Shown here one piece after another: positions 32,051 through 41,117 of a stretch of 64,000 nt of DNA (the stretch's first letter is position 1; each line of letters begins with the position of its first letter). Source of the stretch: RHKX01 sp963784885 (lineage in GTDB: Bacteria; Actinomycetota; Thermoleophilia; Solirubrobacterales; 70-9). Position numbers and translations under genes: made by a program. The stretch spans positions 124,001-188,000 of the forward strand of contig CAWATA010000003.1 of the NCBI GenBank assembly GCA_963784885.1, in the 5' to 3' direction. The notes under the pieces are model-generated. The model had not been told where the DNA came from. It saw only the letters and a program-made list of their open reading frames with translations, and searched no databases.

Positions 32051-33688
32051 TCAGGCGCTTCCCGGAGGAGGAGGCTTCGAGCCCCCGGTCCGCTCGTCGC
32101 CCTCTTGGCTCGCACGCGCGAGCCCGGCGGCGGAGCCGTTGCCGACCGGCCCGGCGGCGCGGCTCTCGATCGGGTCCGGGAAGGGCCCCGGCTCGGCGAC
32201 GTTGATCTCGTGCCGGGCCAAGATCGCGGCGATCTCGGCTTGGTCGATGACCTCGTCGATGAGCAGCTTGCGAGCGATCTCGTCGAGCAGGTCGCGGTGG
32301 TCGCTGAGCAGGCGATGGGCGCCGCGGTAGGCCTCCTCGGCGATCTCGTTGACCTCCTCGTCGCGGCGCTGGCGCATCATCTCGGAGACGTTCCAGTCGT
32401 TGCCCGGGACCTGATGGGAGCGGATCGACGTCCCCATCCCGTACTCGTAGACCATCGAGCGGGCGATCGTGGTCACCTTGGCGAGGTCGTCGGCGGCGCC
32501 GGTGGTGACGCGGCCGAACGTGATCTGCTCGGCGACCCGCCCGGCCAGTAGGACCTTCATGTAGTCGATCAGCTCGTGCCGCGACTTCAGGTATCGATCC
32601 TCCTGCGGCAGGTTGAGCGTGTAGCCGAGCGCCTTGCCGCGCGGCACGATCGAGACCTTCTGGACCTTGTCGACGGTCGTCAGCAGCTCCGAGACGAGCG
32701 CATGGCCGGCCTCGTGCCAGGCGACGACATGCTTCTCGTGGTCGGTGATCACCTTGCGGCTCTGCAGGCCTGCGACGACCCGCTCGAAGGCGTTGTCGAA
32801 GTCCGACTGGGCGACGAACGCTCGCTTGTTGCGGCCGGCCTGGATCGCCGCCTCGTTGCAGAGGTTTGCGAGGTCGGCACCGGTCAACCCCGAAGTGTGC
32901 TGAGCGACGCGGCGCAGGTCGATGTCCTGGCTCAACGGCTTGTCGCGGGTGTGGACGGTGAGGATCTCCTCGCGGCCGCGGAGGTCGGGCGGGGGTACGA
33001 AGACCTGGCGGTCGAAGCGGCCCGGGCGGAGCAGCGCCGGATCGAGCTTCTCGAGCATGTTCGACGCCGCCATCACGACGATGTTCTCGCTCGCCTCGAA
33101 ACCGTCCATCTCGACCAGGAGCTGGTTCAGCGTCTGGTCGCGCTCACCTGAGACGTCGTTGCCGCGGGCGGTCCCGACCGCGTCGAGCTCGTCGATGAAG
33201 AGGATCGACGGGGCGTTCTCGCGAGCCTCCTTGAACAGACGCCTGATCCGGGCGGCGCCGAGCCCGGCGAACATCTCGACGAACGACGACGCCGACTGGC
33301 TGAAGAAGTTCGCCCCGGACTCGTGGGCGACGGCCTTGGCGAGCATCGTCTTGCCGGTGCCGGGCGGCCCGTGCAGGAGGATCCCCTTCGGCACCTTCGC
33401 GCCGAGGTTCTTGAAGCGCTTCGGATCCGACAGGAACTCGACGACCTCACGCAGCTCGTCCTTCGTCCCCTCGACGCCGGCGATGTCGTCCCAGCGGACG
33501 CCGCTGCGCTTCGATGCCTTGATCTCCTGCGGCTTCGTCTTCGGCATCACCGCGAGCATCCGGAACATCACGTATACGAGGAGCCCGATGAAGACCAGGG
33601 AGAAGAGCGGCAGCCAGCGATCGAGCTGGTTCAGGAGCTCGTCCGTGTTGATCGCGACCGTCGTCAGCGCGTCCATGCCTACGCCCAT
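32051..33688 (-). CDS. FtsH-family ATP-dependent zinc metalloprotease with a shortened N-terminus
   Basis: 545 residues against about 640 for E. coli FtsH. Present are Walker A GPPGTGKT, Walker B FIDELDAVG, the second region of homology (DPALLRPGRFDR), the zinc motif HEAGH and the distal acidic ligand region TTGAADDLAKV. The N-terminus has only one membrane span (about 27-46). The first span and the periplasmic domain of ordinary FtsH are missing, and the upstream DNA does not supply them. The tail is disordered and Pro-rich. GGTGAG lies 6 bases before the ATG. Membrane protein quality control is the likely role. Confidence 0.9.
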   Translation of the reverse strand: MGVGMDALTTVAINTDELLNQLDRWLPLFSLVFIGLLVYVMFRMLAVMPKTKPQEIKASKRSGVRWDDIAGVEGTKDELREVVEFLSDPKRFKNLGAKVPKGILLHGPPGTGKTMLAKAVAHESGANFFSQSASSFVEMFAGLGAARIRRLFKEARENAPSILFIDELDAVGTARGNDVSGERDQTLNQLLVEMDGFEASENIVVMAASNMLEKLDPALLRPGRFDRQVFVPPPDLRGREEILTVHTRDKPLSQDIDLRRVAQHTSGLTGADLANLCNEAAIQAGRNKRAFVAQSDFDNAFERVVAGLQSRKVITDHEKHVVAWHEAGHALVSELLTTVDKVQKVSIVPRGKALGYTLNLPQEDRYLKSRHELIDYMKVLLAGRVAEQITFGRVTTGAADDLAKVTTIARSMVYEYGMGTSIRSHQVPGNDWNVSEMMRQRRDEEVNEIAEEAYRGAHRLLSDHRDLLDEIARKLLIDEVIDQAEIAAILARHEINVAEPGPFPDPIESRAAGPVGNGSAAGLARASQEGDERTGGSKPPPPGSA

Positions 33689-33709
33689 CGGCAGCTCACC
33701 GCTCGGGGC

Positions 33710-34591
33710 TTAGCCCTCTTCGGCGGCGAGGACTGCGTCCAGGGCCGCGACCGCGACCTCGAGCTGCTCGGTCGTCGGCTCGCGGGTCGCGAACTTGGCC
33801 TGGATGAAGTGCCCGGCGCCGTGGACAGCTCGTCCGATCAGCGACTCCGGCCGACGCTCGGCCGCGACGAAGACCTCGACCGACAGCGACAGGCCCGCGA
33901 TCGCGCTGACGCCGCGCTCGAGGCGCCCTGGGTGCTCGAAGAGCCGGTCGACGATCAGCTGGCCGAGAGCGGAGAAAGCAAGCATCGGCCCGATCAGGTT
34001 GGAGCCGCAGCGCTGGTGCTCCTTCGGCACTCCGGCCGGGTCGACGCCCTGCTCGTAGCCGGCGATCGACTTGTGCTCGGCACCGTGGTAGGCGGCGAGG
34101 TCGGAGCCGGTCAGCGAGACGAGCGCCGGCACGAAACCGATGACCGCGGCCACGCCCTCGCGGACCGGCGTCGCGGGACGACCGCGGCCGCGGACGGCGT
34201 TGCCGACGACGGTGCTCGCGAGACCGGCCGCGAGGACCCGGGGATCCTCGAACGGCAGTCGCGACGACGGGACCGACATCCGGGCGATCGGGATCACCGC
34301 GAACGCCTCGGCCAGCCGCAGCGGGCCACGCATGCCCGGCACCTTCGCGAAGCGGTTGCCGCCGAAGTTCGGCTTCCGGCCCGAGGCGACGTCGATCGAC
34401 CCGTCCTTGGCGCGGGCGGCGGCCGCCCAGGAGGTCGGGCCGTGGATCAGCAGGCCGTTGCGCAGCGCCATCCCGCCGAGCCGCAGCTTCTCGGGCTCAG
34501 GCGGCGGCCCGCCGTTGGCCGAGGCGCCGTTCGGCGAGGCGTCGACGCTGCCGATCTCCTCAGCGTCACCCGCTTGCTCGGCCTCACCCAT
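33710..34591 (-). CDS. DUF1385 family protein (YqhQ-like)
   Basis: 293 residues. Family hallmarks are GGMALRNGLLIHGP near residue 40, the HGAEHKSIAGYEQG segment with two conserved His near 185, and HQRCGSNLIGP. The middle has hydrophobic spans, suggesting membrane association. The first 35 residues are a disordered Gly/Ser/Pro extension. Family function is unproven; it was predicted to be a metal-dependent enzyme from its His/Cys pattern. TAACCT lies 7 bases before the ATG. The ftsH-like gene follows 21 bases downstream. Confidence 0.87.
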   Translation of the reverse strand: MGEAEQAGDAEEIGSVDASPNGASANGGPPPEPEKLRLGGMALRNGLLIHGPTSWAAAARAKDGSIDVASGRKPNFGGNRFAKVPGMRGPLRLAEAFAVIPIARMSVPSSRLPFEDPRVLAAGLASTVVGNAVRGRGRPATPVREGVAAVIGFVPALVSLTGSDLAAYHGAEHKSIAGYEQGVDPAGVPKEHQRCGSNLIGPMLAFSALGQLIVDRLFEHPGRLERGVSAIAGLSLSVEVFVAAERRPESLIGRAVHGAGHFIQAKFATREPTTEQLEVAVAALDAVLAAEEG

Positions 34592-34598
34592 CGGCGGC

Positions 34599-34604
34599 AG
34601 GTTA
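34599..34604 (-). promoter_or_regulatory. Leaderless-type -10 element (TAACCT)
   Basis: TAACCT on the minus strand ends 7 bases before the ATG at 34591. Confidence 0.5.
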
Positions 34605-34664
34605 CCGGCGGGCGACCCGCGGGCGGCCCGGCCTCCGATCGCCGGGCCCGTGGATACTGACGCG

Positions 34665-35990
34665 ATGAGCGATCAGCTCTTCGGCGGCGACGACTTCGGC
34701 GATGCGGGCTCCGCCCCCGGCGCCGGCGCCCCGCTTGCCGTCCGGATGCGGCCGCGAGCGCTCGAGGACCTCGTCGGCCAGGAGCACCTGCTCGCCGCGG
34801 GCTCGACCCTGCGGACCGCGATCGAGACGGGCGAGCCGCACTCGATGGTCCTCTACGGGCCGCCGGGGACCGGCAAGACCACGATCGCCCGGATCGTCGC
34901 CTCCGCCGCCGACGGCGCCTTCGAGGAGGAGTCGGCGGTCAACGCCGGGCGCGCGGAGGTCAGGGCGATGCTCGGCCGGGCCGAGGAGCGCCGCCGCTCC
35001 GGCCGTCGGACGGTCTTCTTCCTCGACGAGATCCACCGCTTCAACAAGGCCCAGCAGGACGCGCTGCTGCCCGCCGTCGAGGACGGGCTCGTGACGTTGA
35101 TCGGAGCGACCACCGAGAACCCCTACTTCGAGGTCAACTCGGCGCTGCTCTCGCGGTCGCAGATCTACGAGCTGCGGGCGCTCGGGGAGGACGCGGTCGC
35201 CGAGCTCCTGCGCCGGGCGCTCACCGACCCCGAGCGGGGGATCGCCGATCCGCCCGCGGTCGACGACGACGCCCTCGCGATGCTCGCCGCGCGCGCCGGC
35301 GGCGACGCGCGCGCTGCGCTCGGCGCGCTCGAGCGCGCGGCGACGGCGGCCGGTCCGGGCGGGCACGTCGACCTCGCGGCCGCTGAGGACGCCCTCCAGA
35401 AGCGGGCCGTCCTCTACGACAAGGGCGGCGACCGCCACTACGACTACATCTCGGCCTGGATCAAGGCGACTCGCAACTCCGACGTCGACGCTTCCGTCTA
35501 CTACCTCGCCGCGATGCTCGCCGGCGGCGAGGACCCGCGGTTCATCGCAAGGCGGATGGTCATCTTCGCCTCCGAGGACGTCGGGAACGCCGCCCCGCAG
35601 GCCCTCGCTGTGGCAACCGCAGCCGCCCAGGCGGTCGACCGCGTCGGCCTCCCCGAGTGCCGGATCAACCTCGCTCAGGCCGCCGTCTACCTCGCGCTCG
35701 CGCCGAAGTCGAACGCCTCCTACAAGGCGCTCCTCGCCGCCGAGGATCACGTCCGTCGCAACGGCGCGGCCGAACCGCCGTCGGCGATCCGCGACGCTCA
35801 CTATCCGGGGGCGAAGGAACTCGGCCGCGGCGTCGGATACCACTATCCGCACGACGAGCCCGGGGGAGTCAGCGATCAGCGCACGCTGCCGGAGGCGCTC
35901 GGCGACGCACGCTTCTACGAACCCACCGGCCGTGGGTTCGAGGCGGAGCTCGCCGAGCGGCTCGAGCGCCTGCGGCAGCGGCGCCAATAG
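34665..35990 (+). CDS. rarA: Replication-associated recombination protein RarA (MgsA)
   Basis: 441 residues. The AAA+ core has the VGQEHLL box, Walker A GPPGTGKT near residue 65, Walker B FFLDEIHRFNKAQQDALLP, sensor 1 GATTENP and an Arg finger in LLSRSQ. The C-terminal region (ISAWIKATRNSDVDASVYYLAAMLAGGEDPRF and later MgsA-type tetramerisation helices) is complete. RarA acts at stalled replication forks. GATACT lies 6 bases before the ATG. The stop is 10 bases before the aldehyde dehydrogenase start. Confidence 0.95.
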   Translation: MSDQLFGGDDFGDAGSAPGAGAPLAVRMRPRALEDLVGQEHLLAAGSTLRTAIETGEPHSMVLYGPPGTGKTTIARIVASAADGAFEEESAVNAGRAEVRAMLGRAEERRRSGRRTVFFLDEIHRFNKAQQDALLPAVEDGLVTLIGATTENPYFEVNSALLSRSQIYELRALGEDAVAELLRRALTDPERGIADPPAVDDDALAMLAARAGGDARAALGALERAATAAGPGGHVDLAAAEDALQKRAVLYDKGGDRHYDYISAWIKATRNSDVDASVYYLAAMLAGGEDPRFIARRMVIFASEDVGNAAPQALAVATAAAQAVDRVGLPECRINLAQAAVYLALAPKSNASYKALLAAEDHVRRNGAAEPPSAIRDAHYPGAKELGRGVGYHYPHDEPGGVSDQRTLPEALGDARFYEPTGRGFEAELAERLERLRQRRQ

Positions 35991-35993
35991 GCT
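35988..35993 (+). promoter_or_regulatory. Leaderless-type -10 element (TAGGCT) overlapping the rarA stop codon
   Basis: TAGGCT includes the TAG stop of rarA (35988-35990) and ends 7 bases before the ATG at 36001, so the next gene may have its own leaderless transcript. Confidence 0.45.
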
Positions 35994-36000
35994 GCACGCG

Positions 36001-37560
36001 ATGGGGACCCTGGACTCGTTCAACCCCGCGACCGGCGAGCTGATCGGCTCGGTCGCGACGATCGATCCCGGCGACGTCCAGGAGGCGGTCGACGAGATCG
36101 CCGAGGTCCAGCCCTTCTGGGGGGAGCTCGCCCTCGCCGACCGCGGCCGCTATCTGCGGCGCGCGGCGGAGATCCTGGCCGGCGATCTCGAGGAGGTCAC
36201 CCGGCTCCTGACCAGCGAGCAGGGCAAGCCGATCACCGAGGCCCACACGATGGAGGTGGTGCCGACGATCGACGGCCTCCGCTGGATCGCCTCCGAGGGT
36301 CCCGAGATCCTCGCCACCCGGCAGGTGAAGATGGGCGGGCTGTTCCTGGGCAAGCGGGCGACCCACAGCTTCGAGCCGCTCGGCGTGGTCGCCGTGATCG
36401 CGCCCTGGAACTACCCGTGGTCGATTCCCTTCGGCGAGGTGGCGATCGCGCTGATGGCCGGAAACGGCGTCGTCCTCAAGCCCTCCGAGCTGACGCCGCT
36501 GATCGGCGACCGGATCCGGATCGCCTTCGAGAAGGCCGGCGTGCCGGAGGGTCTCGTCCGCGTCCTTCAGGGCGACGGCGAAGTCGGCAAGGCCGTCGTC
36601 GAGTCGAGCGTCCGCAAGGTCTTCTTCACGGGGTCGGTCGCGACCGGCTACTCGGTCGGTGAGGCCTGCGCGGCGCGGATGAAGGGCGCCGTCCTCGAGC
36701 TCGGCGGCAAGGACGCGGCGATCGTCTGCGCCGACGCCGACCTCGGGAACGCGATCGACGGAATCGCCTGGGCGGGATTCGCGAACTCCGGCCAGACCTG
36801 TTCCGGCATCGAGCGCGTCTACGTCGTCGCCGAAGTCGCCGAGCGGTTCGTCGCCGGCATCGCCGCCGCGGCCGAGCGGCTCGCCGTCGGTGACCCTCAG
36901 AGCTGGACGACCGAGATCGGGCCGATGGTCTCGGCCGAGCAGGCCGCGGTCGTAACCGATCTCGTCGACGATGCCGTCGCCGCCGGGGCCGAGCGGGTCT
37001 GCGGAGGGCCGGTCGAGGTGCCCGGATCGCCGGGCAGCCACATCGCGCCGACGGTCCTGACCGGGGTGACCCACGAGATGCGGATCATGCGCGAAGAGAT
37101 CTTCGGCCCCGTCCTGCCGATCGTCGTCGTCGCCGACGAGGCGGAGGCGTTGCGCCTTGCCAACGACTCCGAGTTCGGGCTCGGGGCCTCCGTCTGGACC
37201 CGCAGCCGCCCCAAGGGCGAGCGGATCGCCCGCCGGCTCGAGTCGGGGATGGTCTGGATCAACGACCATGCCTACACCCACGCCGCGGTGCAGTGCGCTT
37301 GGGGCGGGGTCAAGGACTCGGGGCTGGGGCGCTCGCACTCGGAGTTCGGCTTCTACGAGTGCTCCGAGGTCAAGGCCCTGACCTGGAACTCGGCGCGCGG
37401 TCGTGACTTCTGGTGGCACCCCTACGACGAGACGCTGGGCCGGGCGGTTCGCGCGAGCGCGGGGCTGCTCTACGGCGGGGCGGAGTCGACGGTCAAGGTG
37501 CTGCGGGACGGCGGCGGCTCGCTCCTGCGGACGGGCGCGAGGACGATCCGCGGGCGCTAG
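36001..37560 (+). CDS. Aldehyde dehydrogenase family protein
   Basis: 519 residues. Motifs are APWNYPWSIPF, FTGSVATGYSVG, the catalytic Glu in ELGGKDAAI and the catalytic Cys in NSGQTCSGIERVYV. The C-terminal 60 residues (RDFWWHPYDETLGRAVRASAGLLYGG) extend past the usual end and contain a hydrophobic stretch, which may peripherally anchor it. Substrate unknown; the pattern is nearer to broad-range fatty/aromatic aldehyde enzymes than to GabD. The TAG stop is shared in CTAG with the convergent transporter gene. Confidence 0.88.
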   Translation: MGTLDSFNPATGELIGSVATIDPGDVQEAVDEIAEVQPFWGELALADRGRYLRRAAEILAGDLEEVTRLLTSEQGKPITEAHTMEVVPTIDGLRWIASEGPEILATRQVKMGGLFLGKRATHSFEPLGVVAVIAPWNYPWSIPFGEVAIALMAGNGVVLKPSELTPLIGDRIRIAFEKAGVPEGLVRVLQGDGEVGKAVVESSVRKVFFTGSVATGYSVGEACAARMKGAVLELGGKDAAIVCADADLGNAIDGIAWAGFANSGQTCSGIERVYVVAEVAERFVAGIAAAAERLAVGDPQSWTTEIGPMVSAEQAAVVTDLVDDAVAAGAERVCGGPVEVPGSPGSHIAPTVLTGVTHEMRIMREEIFGPVLPIVVVADEAEALRLANDSEFGLGASVWTRSRPKGERIARRLESGMVWINDHAYTHAAVQCAWGGVKDSGLGRSHSEFGFYECSEVKALTWNSARGRDFWWHPYDETLGRAVRASAGLLYGGAESTVKVLRDGGGSLLRTGARTIRGR

Positions 37561-38423
37561 GCCTGCGTCCTGCCGTTGCGCACGTACATGACGCGTGCGA
37601 ACAGCCCGGCCGTGATGAACATGAAGCTGGCGTAGACGGCCGCCGGGATCGTCAGCACGGTCGCGAGGCCCGCGCCGACCGCGATCGCGAGCGTCGAGTT
37701 GTGGACCCCGAGCTCGATCGAGATCGCCGTCGCCTGACGGTTGTCGAGCCGGGCGATTCGGGCGATCGTGAACGAAACGGTCATCGCCGCGAGGTTGAGG
37801 GTCAGCGCCGCCGCCGCCACGTCGTCGAAGTTGTCGAGGACGAGATCGTTCTCGGCGATGATCACCCCGACCACGACGAGCACGAAGATCGCGATCGAGA
37901 CGCGCTTGAACGGAAGGACGATCCGCTCGGCGAGGGCGGTCCGGTTGGCGCGCACCCACATGCCCGCCGCCAGCGGAACGACCGTGATCAGCAGGACCCT
38001 GACGACGATCCCGAGCATCCCGAGGTCCCCGGTCAGCTCCTCGGCACCGAAGTGGTCGATCGCAAGCTCGAGGAAGATCGGCACGGTGACGACGGCGGCG
38101 ACGCTCGAGATCGCCGTCAGCGTTATCGAAAGCGCCGTGTCACCGCGGGCCAGATGGGTCAGGAGGTTCGCGGTCGTCCCGCCCGGCGAGGTTCCGAGCA
38201 GCACCAGGCCGACCGCGAGGCCGGCCGGGAGCGAGTAGATCTCCGCGATGGCGAAAGCCAGAAGCGGCGAGATCGCGACCAGGTTGAGCAGGCCGATCGC
38301 GGCGCCACGAGGCTTCGAGGCCACCCTCCTGAAGTCCCCGACCGTGAGCTCCAGACCGAGCCCGACCATGATCACGGCGAGCGCCAGGGGCAGCACCACG
38401 GTCGCCATGACCGAATCCTCCAC
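37557..38423 (-). CDS. Bile acid:sodium symporter family (BASS) transporter
   Basis: 288 residues with about nine membrane spans. The family motif SPGGTTANLLTHLARGD is near residue 79 and ELGVHNSTLAIAV near 238. It is likely a sodium-coupled importer of an organic anion; substrate unknown. The start is ambiguous. The GTG at 38423 has TAGGAT 6 bases upstream (leaderless), while the ATG at 38408 has GGAGG 8 bases upstream. Both are in frame. Convergent with the aldehyde dehydrogenase gene, with a 4-base overlap. Confidence 0.88.
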   Translation of the reverse strand: MEDSVMATVVLPLALAVIMVGLGLELTVGDFRRVASKPRGAAIGLLNLVAISPLLAFAIAEIYSLPAGLAVGLVLLGTSPGGTTANLLTHLARGDTALSITLTAISSVAAVVTVPIFLELAIDHFGAEELTGDLGMLGIVVRVLLITVVPLAAGMWVRANRTALAERIVLPFKRVSIAIFVLVVVGVIIAENDLVLDNFDDVAAAALTLNLAAMTVSFTIARIARLDNRQATAISIELGVHNSTLAIAVGAGLATVLTIPAAVYASFMFITAGLFARVMYVRNGRTQA

Positions 38424-38461
38424 GCAGCGATCCTATTGGCGACGGAGCGAGGCTCGGCCGC

Positions 38462-38971
38462 TCAGCCGCGGCGCGCGCGCAGCAGCGCCAGCACCCGCCG
38501 CTCGTCCGCGAAGGCGGGCTCGGGGAAGGCGGCGAGGCTGAACCACCCGGCCTCATCCGACTCGTCGGAGATCTCCTCCACGCCGCCCGCGACCCGGCAC
38601 CGGTAGGCGAGTCCGAGGATCGGCTCGGCCTCCTCGCCGCTCCCGTAGCGCGAGGGGAAGGCGCCGAGTGCTTCGACGACCTCCACCTCGAGCCCGGTCT
38701 CCTCGCGGACCTCCCGGGCGGCCGCCTCCGAGCCCGACTCGCCGCGTTCGACGAAGCCGCCCGGCATGTTCCACCGGCCCTTCATCGGTTCCCGGTTGCG
38801 GCGCAGCGCGAGGAACTCGCCGTCGCGTTCGATCCACGCCTGGACGGTCGGCTTCGGATTCTCGTAGTGGACGAACCCGCAGCTCCGACAGGCCATGCGA
38901 TCGGGGTCGGGGCCGTCCGAGGGCCTCGTTTCGAGCTCGGTCGCGCAGCGCGGGCAGTAGCGGTACTCCAC
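38462..38971 (-). CDS. NUDIX hydrolase with N-terminal zinc ribbon
   Basis: 169 residues from the GTG at 38971. A zinc ribbon (CPRC ... CRSCGF) occupies residues 6-33. The Nudix box has GGFVERGESGSEAAAREV followed by REETG, canonical spacing. NUDIX enzymes with this ribbon are often ADP-ribose or NADH pyrophosphatase-like; the precise substrate is unknown. TAGGTT lies 7 bases before the GTG. Confidence 0.92.
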   Translation of the reverse strand: MEYRYCPRCATELETRPSDGPDPDRMACRSCGFVHYENPKPTVQAWIERDGEFLALRRNREPMKGRWNMPGGFVERGESGSEAAAREVREETGLEVEVVEALGAFPSRYGSGEEAEPILGLAYRCRVAGGVEEISDESDEAGWFSLAAFPEPAFADERRVLALLRARRG

Positions 38972-38978
38972 GGCGGCG

Positions 38979-38984
38979 AACCTA
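38979..38984 (-). promoter_or_regulatory. Leaderless-type -10 element (TAGGTT)
   Basis: TAGGTT on the minus strand ends 7 bases before the GTG at 38971. Confidence 0.5.
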
Positions 38985-38998
38985 CAGGCCGCGGCCGT

Positions 38999-39478
38999 TC
39001 AGGCGCGTGCGAGGCGGCGGCGGTCGAGGGCATGGCGGGACATCGACTCGTAGGCGGCCGCCAGCTCCTCCTCGCTGATCCCGGTTGCGGCGGTCAGCGC
39101 CGCCGGGACGCCGGCGACGAACGCCGGCCGCTCGCCGCGCGAGTAGGCCTCGCTGAGCTCCCAGTCGGCCGCCTCGAGGGCATGCTCGATCGATCGTGGA
39201 TCGCCGTCGAGCTCGGCTGCCAGAGCGTCCGCGAGGCGGCGGCGATGGTCGGCCATCTCGGCCCGCCGGCTGACGTCCATCGCCGCCTCGGCCTCGGAAT
39301 GATCGGAGCGGACGAGTCTGGTGATCGGGTCGCCCTCCGGCCCCTTCGGCGACGGCGCCCGCGTCGATGCCGGACGGGCGGCCGCGGTCGCCGGACCGCT
39401 CAGGGCGAGTGCCGCGGTGGCCGCGGTGGCTGCGATGCGGCGCTTGACCCGCCGGTCCCGTTGGTTCTCGTTCGCCAT
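38999..39478 (-). CDS. Exported hypothetical protein
   Basis: 159 residues. Charged N-terminus, then a hydrophobic core (IAATAATAALALSG) and an AAARPA cleavage-like site near 35, consistent with a signal peptide. The mature part is helical, Ala/Glu/Arg-rich, with no cysteine and no recognised domain. It lies 27 bases upstream of the NUDIX gene on the same strand, so they may be transcribed together. Confidence 0.6.
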   Translation of the reverse strand: MANENQRDRRVKRRIAATAATAALALSGPATAAARPASTRAPSPKGPEGDPITRLVRSDHSEAEAAMDVSRRAEMADHRRRLADALAAELDGDPRSIEHALEAADWELSEAYSRGERPAFVAGVPAALTAATGISEEELAAAYESMSRHALDRRRLARA

Positions 39479-39655
39479 CGCGGCCGATCATGAGGGCTGC
39501 GTCTAAGCCGGTCCTCAAGCGAACGCGACGGTTCCGAGGGCGCGGCAGGGGCTGGGAAGGAGCGCCCGCGGACGCCGCTCCGGGGCGGCGGGGGATCGCA
39601 CCCGCCGCCGCGGCCCGGCGGCGGCGACAGCGGCCTGCCATCTAGCCTTCCCGCC
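39479..39655. other. Divergent intergenic region with a GC hairpin
   Basis: No gene seen. CGCCGCCG at 39603-39610 and CGGCGGCG at 39616-39623 form an 8-bp stem with a 5-base loop, about 20 bases upstream of the ccmA -10 element. It could influence promoter activity but may reflect base composition alone. Confidence 0.3.
39643..39648 (+). promoter_or_regulatory. Leaderless-type -10 element of the ccm-hem gene train (TAGCCT)
   Basis: TAGCCT ends 7 bases before the GTG at 39656. The tightly overlapping downstream genes suggest it drives the whole heme and cytochrome c group. Confidence 0.5.
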
Positions 39656-40396
39656 GTGCCCGACCCGGTCCCGGAGCCCGCCGGCGCGCCCGCTCTGCGG
39701 GCCGACGGCCTCAGCCACGCCTACGGCGACCGCTGGGTCCTTCGCGACCTGACCCTGTCGCTGCCGGCCGGGCGCAGCCTCGCGGTGCTCGGTCCGAACG
39801 GAGCCGGGAAGTCGACGCTGCTGCGGATCGTCGCGTCGCTCCTGCGACCGACCGAGGGAAGCGTCACGGTCCTCGGCTGCTCGCTGCCCCGCGAGGCCTG
39901 GCGGCTGCGCGGCAGAATCGGCTACCTCGGCCACCAGCCGCTGCTCTACCGCGACCTCGACGCCCGCGAGAACCTCGCCTTCCATGGCCGCCTCTTCGCG
40001 CTTCCCGCCGGTGGCGCCGAGCGGGCGGCCGAGTTGCTCGAGCGGGTCGGCCTCGCCGGCCGCGCGTCGACCCGCGTCGACGAGATGTCGGCGGGGATGG
40101 TTCGGCGGCTCGCCGTCTGCCGGGCGATCCTCCACGAGCCCGAGCTGCTGATCCTCGACGAGCCGCTCGCCAACCTCGATCCGGCCGGGGTCGAGACGGT
40201 CGCGCCGCTCCTCGGCCCGGCGCCGGGCCGGACGCGGGTGCTCGTCACCCATGACGTCGATGCCGCGCTCGCCGACGCCGACCGCGTCCTCGGGCTCGAG
40301 CGTGACGGCAGCGTCGCCTTCGAGCTGCCCGTCACCGAGGTCGACGCCGAGCGCGCCCGCCGGGTCTACTCGGAGCGGGCGGGGTCGAGCCGATGA
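39656..40396 (+). CDS. ccmA: Heme exporter ATP-binding protein CcmA
   Basis: 246 residues from the GTG at 39656. ABC ATPase motifs are Walker A GPNGAGKST near residue 45, Q-loop YLGHQP, signature EMSAGMVRR (in place of LSGGQ), Walker B LLILDEPLANLD and the switch His in VTHD. CcmA is the ATPase of the CcmABCD complex that presents heme for cytochrome c maturation. Identification rests on the following ccmB, ccmC and ccmD genes. It overlaps ccmB by 4 bases (ATGA). Confidence 0.92.
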   Translation: MPDPVPEPAGAPALRADGLSHAYGDRWVLRDLTLSLPAGRSLAVLGPNGAGKSTLLRIVASLLRPTEGSVTVLGCSLPREAWRLRGRIGYLGHQPLLYRDLDARENLAFHGRLFALPAGGAERAAELLERVGLAGRASTRVDEMSAGMVRRLAVCRAILHEPELLILDEPLANLDPAGVETVAPLLGPAPGRTRVLVTHDVDAALADADRVLGLERDGSVAFELPVTEVDAERARRVYSERAGSSR

Positions 40397-41085
40397 GTCG
40401 CCGCGGCCCGTCGACGCTCGCGGTCGCCCGAGCCGTGCTCGTCAAGGACCTCCGAGTTGAGCTGCGGACGCTGCAGGCGGTCCCGGCGATGCTGCTGTTC
40501 GCGACGACCGTGTTCGTGATCTTCCGGTTCGGGCTGGACCGGACCCGGCTCGACGGCGGCCTCGCGGCGGGCGTCCTGCTGGTGACGATCCTCTTCGCGG
40601 CCCTGCTCGCGATCAACCGGATCTTCGTCGCCGAGCGCGAGCAGGGAGGGTTCGAGGCGATCCGCCTCGCACCGGTCGACGGCACGGCGCTCTTCTTCGC
40701 CAAGGCGGCGGCGCTGCTGATCTACCTCGCCGCGCTCGAGGCATTCGCGCTGCCGGTGTTCTGGCTGTTCTTCCTCGACAGCGGCGCCGGGCTGGCGCCG
40801 CTGCTGCCGGTGTTGCTCCTGCTCGATGTGGCGCTGGCCGTCACCGGCGCTCTGATCTCACCGATGGCGACGAACTCGCGGGCGCGCGACTTGATCGGCC
40901 CCCTGATCCTGTTGCCACTGCTGATCCCGGCGATGATCGCCGCCGCCGGAGCCGGGCAGCATCTGCTCGCCGCCGGAGGCGTTTCCTACGAGCAGTACGG
41001 CACGTGGCTGGCGGTGCTCGGCTTGTACGATCTGATCTTCCTGCTGATCGGCTGGGCTGCCTTCGACTTCCTCATCGAGGATTGA
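40393..41085 (+). CDS. ccmB: Heme exporter membrane protein CcmB
   Basis: 230 residues with six predicted spans. Typical CcmB content: the N-terminal VLVKDLRVELRT, then LLVTILFAALLAINRIFVAEREQGGFEAIRLAPVD and ISPMATNSRARDLIGPLILLP. It is the permease partner of CcmA. ATGA overlap with ccmA; the next gene starts 32 bases downstream. Confidence 0.93.
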   Translation: MSRRGPSTLAVARAVLVKDLRVELRTLQAVPAMLLFATTVFVIFRFGLDRTRLDGGLAAGVLLVTILFAALLAINRIFVAEREQGGFEAIRLAPVDGTALFFAKAAALLIYLAALEAFALPVFWLFFLDSGAGLAPLLPVLLLLDVALAVTGALISPMATNSRARDLIGPLILLPLLIPAMIAAAGAGQHLLAAGGVSYEQYGTWLAVLGLYDLIFLLIGWAAFDFLIED

Positions 41086-41117
41086 TCCACGGGCGCCGGG
41101 ATCACGATTCGCTTCCG

